Shown here: piece after piece, positions 6,348 to 10,828 of the stretch
Layout of the letters: each line of letters opens with the position of its first letter
Position numbering within the stretch: position 1 is the first letter of the stretch
From: a bacterium
GTDB lineage: Bacteria > Cyanobacteriota > Vampirovibrionia > Obscuribacterales > Obscuribacteraceae
Assembly (NCBI GenBank): GCA_030431355.1
Contig: JAUIJG010000163.1
Span: forward strand, 1-10,828
DNA: 10,828 nt
Direction of reading: 5' to 3'
Position numbers and translations under genes: made by a program
Notes under the pieces: generated by a model
Database searches by the model: none
What the model was told of the DNA's origin: nothing
The model's input: the letters and a program-made list of their open reading frames with translations, nothing else

Positions 6348-8186
6348 CTATTTCTTACTTGAGAGCTTTTGATACACCTCGGCCATATCTTTGCTCTTGT
6401 CCAGAAGTTCCTGGAACGCCCTGTTATCCAGGATTTTGTCCACTTCGAGTTCGTCGAATACCGGATAGAGTGCGTTCACTTTTTTGTTTATGAATGAGTA
6501 TGAAATTTCGTCGCCGGTTTGTCCTTCATTTCCGACATAGGTGGGTCTGAGCCAGAGATCTTTGCGCGCCATTTTCTCTCCTGCTTTGTTATAAATTTCC
6601 ACTTCAGGAGGCTTTGCAAAAGATATGTTGATAGGCTCTACGCGCCAGCCGAAGAAGCATAGCGCTTTGGTTTTGCGTCGATCCACATCATATGCGACCG
6701 GAGTCATAGCTCGACTGTCCGGCTGTAAATCTATATCGGTCAGGTAATTTTTGCCCCAGGTTTCGAAGACCTTTTCACTGTCTTCTTCAGTCTGGGCCGG
6801 ATCCATGCCCAGGTCCCGACAGGTTTTCCTGTGTGCTCCGAAGAAAAGATTCTCCATCAATTCAATCTCGGAAAGTATATCCGCCCTGGCTTCACCGCCG
6901 GCGGTGTTTCTTCTTACGCCTCTGAGATCATCTTCATCAAAGATGGTTAAAATGACATTTTTGATGAATTTGTAAGAGAATCCCCTGCGATAATAAAATG
7001 TCGGAAGCGGCTCAACTCCTATGCTTGGCTCAATTTGAACTTGAATTCTCGGTGGGGTACTTTCCGAATCTTTCTGGTCGGCTTTTGTCTCTTCTACATT
7101 TTGAGAAGCGCTTACTTTTCCTCGGAATAACTCTTCTAAAAGCTCCGAATAGGTGTCTTCAACTTCCAGATGTCTGGATTCCACCATGGATGCAAGTGAT
7201 ACCAGAGGCGCCAGGCTCCAGGTTGAATAATCGTACCAACCTGACTCCGCTGTCGGTCTCAAACTGACTTTTCTTGCTTTGATGAAATTTATGAACTCAT
7301 CCAGTAGAGAAAAGCTCTCAGGTACAGGGTTCCCTGGTCCTATTATTTTGGCGAGCAGCTCCTCTTCGTGTGAAACTATGGGTGGTATTATCGCCGCGAC
7401 TTCGATGTCGAATTTGATGTTGTCGTCTTCGCTGTCACCAAATAGGATGCTGAGATCAGGTAGTCTCAGCGGGTTTGAAATTTTTGCAATCAACTCAAGG
7501 TAGGTCAGGTAGGTGTTGAAAAGAGCCGGATCGGATTTGATGGCGTCTGCCACCGCCTGGGCGCTCTTAACATCTTCCAGCAGTTTCAGAGGAGTCTGGA
7601 GAATTCTATCCTGCTTGAAAATCTGGCTCAGCTCTTCATCGGAGGCGTATATGCCGGTGGGCCTGGAGAGCACCGGATTCATCTCAAACTCGGTCAGAAA
7701 TTGATTGAGATATTCCTGCCAGTTTTGGAATTCGTTATTCTGGGTGGAGGGTTTTATGTTTCCCAGGCGGCAGGCGGCCAAAACACAGGCTACGGCTTTG
7801 TTGCTGCCTTCGGAATCCCCGGCGCCATTGTTTGATTTTGTGGGCGGCTCGGGAAATTTAGCTAGGAGGATTTCGGCCAGTTTCTTCAGGAACGTCTTTT
7901 TGCCCATGAATCGGCCAAGACCGTTCTGGAGCAGTTTCTCTATTTGAGCTGTGAGACCCTCATCAAATTTTTTTGCCTTGAATATCAGGGTGCCGGCGGA
8001 GATAAATTCATCTTTTCCTGAGTTTGTCGCCTCAGCCTCTTTCAATGTTTTTTTCAACCCGGATAGGTCGAATGAACCTTGCACTCTTTCCAGATGAATT
8101 ATTTGCTTGTCAAGTGAGAGCTTTACCGAATGCCCTGACTCAGAAACCAATTCGCGATTTTTTGACAACGAATTTGCTTTGCCCAT
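6348..8186 (-). CDS. Uncharacterised 612-residue cytosolic protein
   Basis: I recognise no named family. The protein has no signal peptide or membrane helix and is rich in charged residues. Two segments look constrained because they are dense in aromatic and turn residues: SGWYDYSTWSLAPL at about residues 315-328, and EPLPTFYYRRGFSYKF at about 392-407. They are separated by a low-complexity acidic linker (about 360-378). A helix-rich stretch with ELMENLFFGAHRKTCRDLG (about 442-460) follows, and the C-terminus carries a beta-rich part. I have an unverified impression of similar proteins of unknown function in planctomycetes and myxobacteria. ATG 8186 was chosen because it has AGGA seven bases upstream; an in-frame GTG at 8240 would add 18 residues. 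It is the probable first gene of an operon with YceI and YHS genes, but being cytosolic it does not clearly share their job. Confidence 0.85.
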   Translation of the reverse strand: MGKANSLSKNRELVSESGHSVKLSLDKQIIHLERVQGSFDLSGLKKTLKEAEATNSGKDEFISAGTLIFKAKKFDEGLTAQIEKLLQNGLGRFMGKKTFLKKLAEILLAKFPEPPTKSNNGAGDSEGSNKAVACVLAACRLGNIKPSTQNNEFQNWQEYLNQFLTEFEMNPVLSRPTGIYASDEELSQIFKQDRILQTPLKLLEDVKSAQAVADAIKSDPALFNTYLTYLELIAKISNPLRLPDLSILFGDSEDDNIKFDIEVAAIIPPIVSHEEELLAKIIGPGNPVPESFSLLDEFINFIKARKVSLRPTAESGWYDYSTWSLAPLVSLASMVESRHLEVEDTYSELLEELFRGKVSASQNVEETKADQKDSESTPPRIQVQIEPSIGVEPLPTFYYRRGFSYKFIKNVILTIFDEDDLRGVRRNTAGGEARADILSEIELMENLFFGAHRKTCRDLGMDPAQTEEDSEKVFETWGKNYLTDIDLQPDSRAMTPVAYDVDRRKTKALCFFGWRVEPINISFAKPPEVEIYNKAGEKMARKDLWLRPTYVGNEGQTGDEISYSFINKKVNALYPVFDELEVDKILDNRAFQELLDKSKDMAEVYQKLSSKK

Positions 8187-8193
8187 GAAGTTT

Positions 8194-8197
8194 TCCT
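8194..8197 (-). promoter_or_regulatory. Ribosome-binding site deciding the start of the 612-residue gene
   Basis: On the minus strand AGGA, in CAGGAAAACTTC, lies seven bases before the ATG at 8184-8186. The upstream GTG at 8238-8240 has only a GGA near it, and a TATACT -10-like hexamer (minus strand, 8249-8254) would put transcription start almost on that GTG, so the ATG is favoured. Confidence 0.5.
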
Positions 8198-8375
8198 GCC
8201 TGTCTCCAGCAACAATATTATCTACATTAGACCTTTCCACTATTTTCCAGTATAAAAACGGCTTACTGAAGCTAATAATAATTACTGGTTTTCTCGACTG
8301 GTTTTTTCTAACAGGCTTACTGGGTATAGATAGATAGGCCTGAACGCTCCGAATAAATAGGTCTAATCAGCAAAG

Positions 8376-8945
8376 TTGAACACCCAGACCAAAGCAGAGT
8401 CCGATAATTCGGTGAACCGGGGAAAGGTTCACTGGCGCAAAAACGTGCCGTTAAAGAAGCGCCTGATCTGTCTGGTGATCATGCTCGTCTCGGGTACATT
8501 CCTCTATCTGCTTGTCATGGATAGACCCATTTCCGTACCCGCCGGAGGCGTTCATGTGGTCGAGATAAAAGAGCCCGGTTCCTATGTCACTTTCTTCAAA
8601 GGAGACCTCAAAGATCCATTTGGCTGGCAGAAGACAAACGGCTGGATCAGAAAAACCTTGAAGATCAAGTTAGAACCGCTTGGTGCCGGACCCAGAACAA
8701 ACAGACTGCTGGATTTTAAGGATATCTCCCAGGCAAATCTCTTTTCGGTGGCTGAGTTCGAAGTCTTTGAACCCGGTCAGTACATGCTTTATGTGATCTG
8801 GATGGATGAAGCTCAACGCTGCCAGGGACACATTTTTTTAGAGAAAGATGTGGTTGAGAAGTTCTTTTATAAATGGGTAGCAGGAATTGTTTGCGCAGTG
8901 GCTTTCCTGGCAATTTTAGGCTTTCCTATCGGACCGGATTCCTGA
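8376..8945 (+). CDS. Two-helix membrane protein with extracytoplasmic domain, unknown function
   Basis: The 189-residue protein has a polar basic N-terminus, a transmembrane helix at about 29-48, a loop of about 115 residues and a second helix at about 167-184. The basic N-terminus (KKR at 27-29) predicts both ends inside and the loop outside. The loop looks beta-rich (VHVVEIKEPGSYVTFFKGDLKDP, FEVFEPGQYMLYVIW) and has one cysteine (C149); in character it resembles a small jelly-roll domain. I recognise no family. Topology is similar to proteins in which a folded loop sits between two helices, but no motif supports a function. TTG 8376 opens the frame, directly after an in-frame TAA at 8364-8366. 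Its ribosome site is weak, and GTG 8412 or 8445 remain possible. It is divergent from the 612-residue gene and convergent with sdhB. Confidence 0.78.
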   Translation: MNTQTKAESDNSVNRGKVHWRKNVPLKKRLICLVIMLVSGTFLYLLVMDRPISVPAGGVHVVEIKEPGSYVTFFKGDLKDPFGWQKTNGWIRKTLKIKLEPLGAGPRTNRLLDFKDISQANLFSVAEFEVFEPGQYMLYVIWMDEAQRCQGHIFLEKDVVEKFFYKWVAGIVCAVAFLAILGFPIGPDS

Positions 8946-8958
8946 GTGTTTGGAACCC

Positions 8959-9696
8959 TTACTTCTTTGAACCCATCATTCCTTTGATGAATTTGGCGAT
9001 GGGGTCGTAGAATTCATCCACCACTCTCTCTTTAAGTGGAATGATGGCGTTATCGGTGATCTTGATCTCTTCCGGGCAGACTTCGGTGCAGCACTTTGTG
9101 ATGTTGCAATAGCCGATATGCCCTTCATCTTTGAGGTATTCCAGGCGGTCGGCGTTGTCTTTGGGATGCATCTCCAATCCGGCTGTTCTAACGAGGAATC
9201 TGGGACCCATGAACTGGTCCTTGCGTTCGTGATCTCTCAATACGTGGCAGACATTCTGGCAAAGGAAACATTCAATACACTTCCTGAATTCCTGCACCCG
9301 CTCAATGTCTTCCTGGTGAATGGTCCACTCACTGTCATCCACGGGGGTGAAAGGAGTGATTTTCTTGTTTACTTCGTAGTTCCAGGAGACATCGGTGACC
9401 AGGTCTTTTATAAGAGGGAAAGTTTTAATCGGCTGAACAGTTATCTCTTCACCGGGCTCAAACTTATCCATTCTCGATTTACACATGAGTGCCGGCTTTC
9501 CGTTGACCTCTGCGCTACATGATCCACACTTGGCTGCTTTGCAGTTCCAGCGAACAGAAAGATCCGGCGCTTCGGTGGCTTGAATGTAGTGGATGGCATC
9601 CAGGATAACCATGCCTTCCTCGATGGGGACTTTATAAGTCTTGAACTCACCAGAATCCCCGGTTCCTCTAAATACCTTCAGTGTTGCTTCTGCCAT
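8959..9696 (-). CDS. sdhB: Succinate dehydrogenase/fumarate reductase iron-sulfur subunit (Sdh1-like)
   Basis: This 245-residue subunit passes electrons from the flavoprotein to the membrane anchor of complex II. Ligands for all three clusters are present: [2Fe-2S] C52, C57, C60 and C72 (CKAAKCGSC...C); [4Fe-4S] C140, C143, C146 and C207 (CIECFLC); [3Fe-4S] C150, C197 and C203. The second half, with CQNVCHVLRDHE, GPRFLVR and CNITKCCTEVCPEEIKITDN, resembles the actinobacterial Sdh1 type (for example Rv0247c of M. tuberculosis) more than the E. coli or mitochondrial type. C202, next to C203, is an additional cysteine typical of that type. ATG 9696 follows GAGGA by nine bases. It starts 23 bases after the sdhA stop, so the two are one operon. 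No anchor gene follows; it should lie upstream of sdhA, as in Mycobacterium, outside this window. Confidence 0.95.
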   Translation of the reverse strand: MAEATLKVFRGTGDSGEFKTYKVPIEEGMVILDAIHYIQATEAPDLSVRWNCKAAKCGSCSAEVNGKPALMCKSRMDKFEPGEEITVQPIKTFPLIKDLVTDVSWNYEVNKKITPFTPVDDSEWTIHQEDIERVQEFRKCIECFLCQNVCHVLRDHERKDQFMGPRFLVRTAGLEMHPKDNADRLEYLKDEGHIGYCNITKCCTEVCPEEIKITDNAIIPLKERVVDEFYDPIAKFIKGMMGSKK

Positions 9697-9719
9697 TCTC
9701 TTGGGTCCTCGTCTTCTGA

Positions 9720-10535
9720 TTAGTCAAAAAGCTTTTTCAGTTCATCCGGCATTTCCGGTAGCGGGGTATGCTCCAGTTTCATGTCCTCGCCATCCTTGCT
9801 GATGCAAGAGTTGAGTTTGCCCCACTTGCTCTCGTCGGTGTCGGGAAAGTCCAGACGGCTGTGGGCACCGCGGCTCTCTTCCCGGGAGTGGGCGCTTCTT
9901 GCAAGAGCTTCTGCTGCAACGATCATGTTTTTCAGGTCCCGGCACAGATGCCAGCCTGGGTTGAAGCGTTTCTCCGAGGCTACGCCAACTTTGGCGATCT
10001 TCTTCTTCAGTTCCTGGAGTTTTTCGATGCCTTTCGCCATCTCGTCCTTTTCACGGAAGATTCCCACATGGGTGCTCATGATCTGGTTCATCTCTTTATG
10101 AACATCATAGGGGTTGATACCATCTTCGCGATTCAAAGGTGCTTCCAGCTCTGCTATGGCCTCCTCGATGTCTGAATCCTTGATTTTCGGTTCGCTGTCT
10201 AGGCTGTCGACATAGTCGCAGGCACCTGCTCCGGCGCGTCTTCCGAATACAACCAAGTCGGAAAGAGAGTTGCCGCCCAGGCGGTTGGCTCCATGCATTC
10301 CTCCAGCCACTTCTCCGGAGGCGAAGAGACCTGGAACTTTGCTCTGGCATGTGTCGGCATCAACCCTGACACCACCCATGATGTAGTGGCAGGTTGGTCC
10401 TACTTCCATCTTTTGTTCTGTGATATCCACGTCGGCCAGCTCTTTGAACTGGTGATACATGGAGGGAAGTTTCTTCTTGACTCTTTCCGAATCTTGATAG
10501 CTGATATCCAGGAAGACTCCGCCGTGAGGAGATCC
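9720..10535 (-). CDS. sdhA: Succinate dehydrogenase/fumarate reductase flavoprotein subunit, C-terminal part only
   Basis: About 270 residues of the flavoprotein, roughly the C-terminal 40-50% of the usual 560-640. They include GSPHGGVFLDI, the HYIMGG motif with the substrate-binding His (codon 10386-10388), GLFASGEVAGGMHGANRLGGNSL with the FAD- and substrate-contacting residues (Arg codon 10281-10283), and the C-terminal helical domain with NMIVAAEALARSAHSREESRGAHSR. The flavin-linking N-terminal half and the catalytic arginine expected just before GSPHGG are absent. At that point the sequence changes to unrelated GC-rich DNA. The frame happens to stay open to a GTG at 10553, but those first codons (HRPHG) are not SdhA-like. 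The true gene should continue beyond the junction in an intact genome. Codon usage of the retained part matches sdhB. Confidence 0.9.
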   Translation of the reverse strand, partial: GSPHGGVFLDISYQDSERVKKKLPSMYHQFKELADVDITEQKMEVGPTCHYIMGGVRVDADTCQSKVPGLFASGEVAGGMHGANRLGGNSLSDLVVFGRRAGAGACDYVDSLDSEPKIKDSDIEEAIAELEAPLNREDGINPYDVHKEMNQIMSTHVGIFREKDEMAKGIEKLQELKKKIAKVGVASEKRFNPGWHLCRDLKNMIVAAEALARSAHSREESRGAHSRLDFPDTDESKWGKLNSCISKDGEDMKLEHTPLPEMPDELKKLFD

Positions 10536-10544
10536 TCCGTGAGG
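10522..10544. repeat. Short direct repeat CCGTGAGG at the sequence junction
   Basis: CCGTGAGG occurs at 10522-10529 and again at 10537-10544, fifteen bases apart. The first copy lies within sdhA-like sequence (codons of SPHGG), the second next to the GC-rich foreign part. Such microhomology is what misassembly, chimeric amplification or microhomology-based joining would leave. Eight bases can also recur by chance. Confidence 0.5.
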
Positions 10545-10828
10545 TCGATGCACGCGGCTTCAGCGGCCCCTCGCAGCGCCGCGAGCAGGGGCTCATGGGG
10601 CACGCCGCCGCCCGCGGAGGACCAGGCGAAGGCGAGGCGCGGCGGCCCCCCTGCGTCCTCGACGTCGCGGCTGCCGGGCCAGTCCCAGGTCAGCTGCAGC
10701 TCCTCGAGCTCGCCCAGGTGCTGGCCGCTGGCCCGGAGCGTCAGCAGCTCCCAAGGCAGGGCGAAGAGCTCGGCGGCGTTGGAGCGAAGGGTGAGGGCGA
10801 CCGGCCCCTCCGCCATCGCGAGCAGCAG
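10544..10828 (-). pseudogene. Fragment of a CHAT-domain-like protein from high-GC DNA
   Basis: From about 10544 to the window end the DNA is about 77% GC (10561-10828), against 47% in a counted stretch of sdhA. On the minus strand one frame stays open through the end of the window. It reads VALTLRSNAAELFALPWELL, then PRLAFAWSSAGGGVPHEPLLAAL, which resembles the start of CHAT (caspase-like peptidase) domains: beta strand, LPWELL, then a strand before the catalytic His region. The frame enters sdhA DNA out of frame and soon becomes nonsense. An in-frame ATG at 10816 is probably internal, since the frame continues upstream of it to the window edge. The piece has a high-GC composition such as that of myxobacteria. 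I regard it as foreign sequence joined to the contig, not a gene of this organism. Confidence 0.6.

Noticed and set aside
8249..8254. TATACT as a -10 box for the 612-residue gene
   Set aside because: There is no acceptable -35 hexamer at 16-18 bases, so I did not list it as a promoter.
8260..8322. Direct repeat GGCTTACTG (8260-8268 and 8314-8322) as a regulatory element
   Set aside because: Nine bases repeated once with no symmetry or clear position relative to a promoter; chance is likely.
9720..10553. A short complete flavoprotein starting at GTG 10553
   Set aside because: The family is twice as long, the first codons are not SdhA-like, and no ribosome site supports this start. It is a truncated gene at a junction.
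10400..10816. A single 138-residue protein spanning the GC-rich end and the sdhA-like DNA
   Set aside because: Its second half is sdhA DNA read in the wrong frame, so it is not a natural protein. Only the part from about 10544 to the window end is meaningful.
1..10828. CRISPR array, tRNA, rRNA, IS element or phage gene
   Set aside because: No regularly spaced repeats, cloverleaf-like segments, transposase motifs or terminal inverted repeats were seen on either strand.

Overview
The window looks like a contig from an uncultured, aerobically respiring bacterium of moderate GC (one counted stretch at 9721-9780 is 47% GC). Several genes appear to use TTG or GTG starts. Exported proteins are frequent, there is a TPR-like protein, and the succinate dehydrogenase is of the actinobacterial Sdh1 type. 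Together these suggest a deep-branching lineage. I would guess a non-photosynthetic cyanobacterial relative (Melainabacteria/Obscuribacterales-like), but this is a weak inference. No rRNA, tRNA, IS element, CRISPR array or phage gene was seen.

Layout, left to right. (1) 2-1341, plus strand: the C-terminal end of a rhomboid protease, then two envelope genes, a zinc-ribbon/one-TM protein and an exported PrcB-domain protein. (2) 1354-3108, minus strand: an acyltransferase-3 membrane protein with an added C-terminal extracytoplasmic domain. (3) 3327-5355, plus strand: a compact operon of an exported TPR-like protein whose only two cysteines lie in a C-terminal PCLACGRG tail, a DUF692/MNIO (multinuclear non-heme iron oxidase-like) enzyme, and a 71-residue protein overlapping the enzyme gene. 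An operator-like palindrome precedes the operon, and a terminator-like hairpin lies between the first and second genes. (4) 5364-8186, minus strand: a likely operon of a 612-residue cytosolic protein of unknown function, an exported YceI protein and a small exported YHS-domain protein. (5) 8376-8945, plus strand: a two-TM protein of unknown function. (6) 8959 to about 10535, minus strand: sdhB and the C-terminal part of sdhA.

At about 10535-10545 the sequence changes abruptly to about 77% GC (10561-10828 by my count) and reads as a piece of a CHAT-domain protein in another frame. This is best explained as a chimeric assembly end, or less likely a recent foreign insertion, and it cuts sdhA in mid-gene.

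The most interesting region is 3260-5355. MNIO enzymes chemically modify cysteine (or aspartate) residues of ribosomal peptides, and some substrates carry signal peptides. Here the natural candidate substrate is not a short peptide but a folded, exported, nearly 300-residue TPR-like protein with a short Cys-containing tail. If true, this would be an undescribed type of MNIO system. The convergent neighbouring operon encodes an exported YHS protein, a domain often linked to metals, which loosely fits a metal-handling role.
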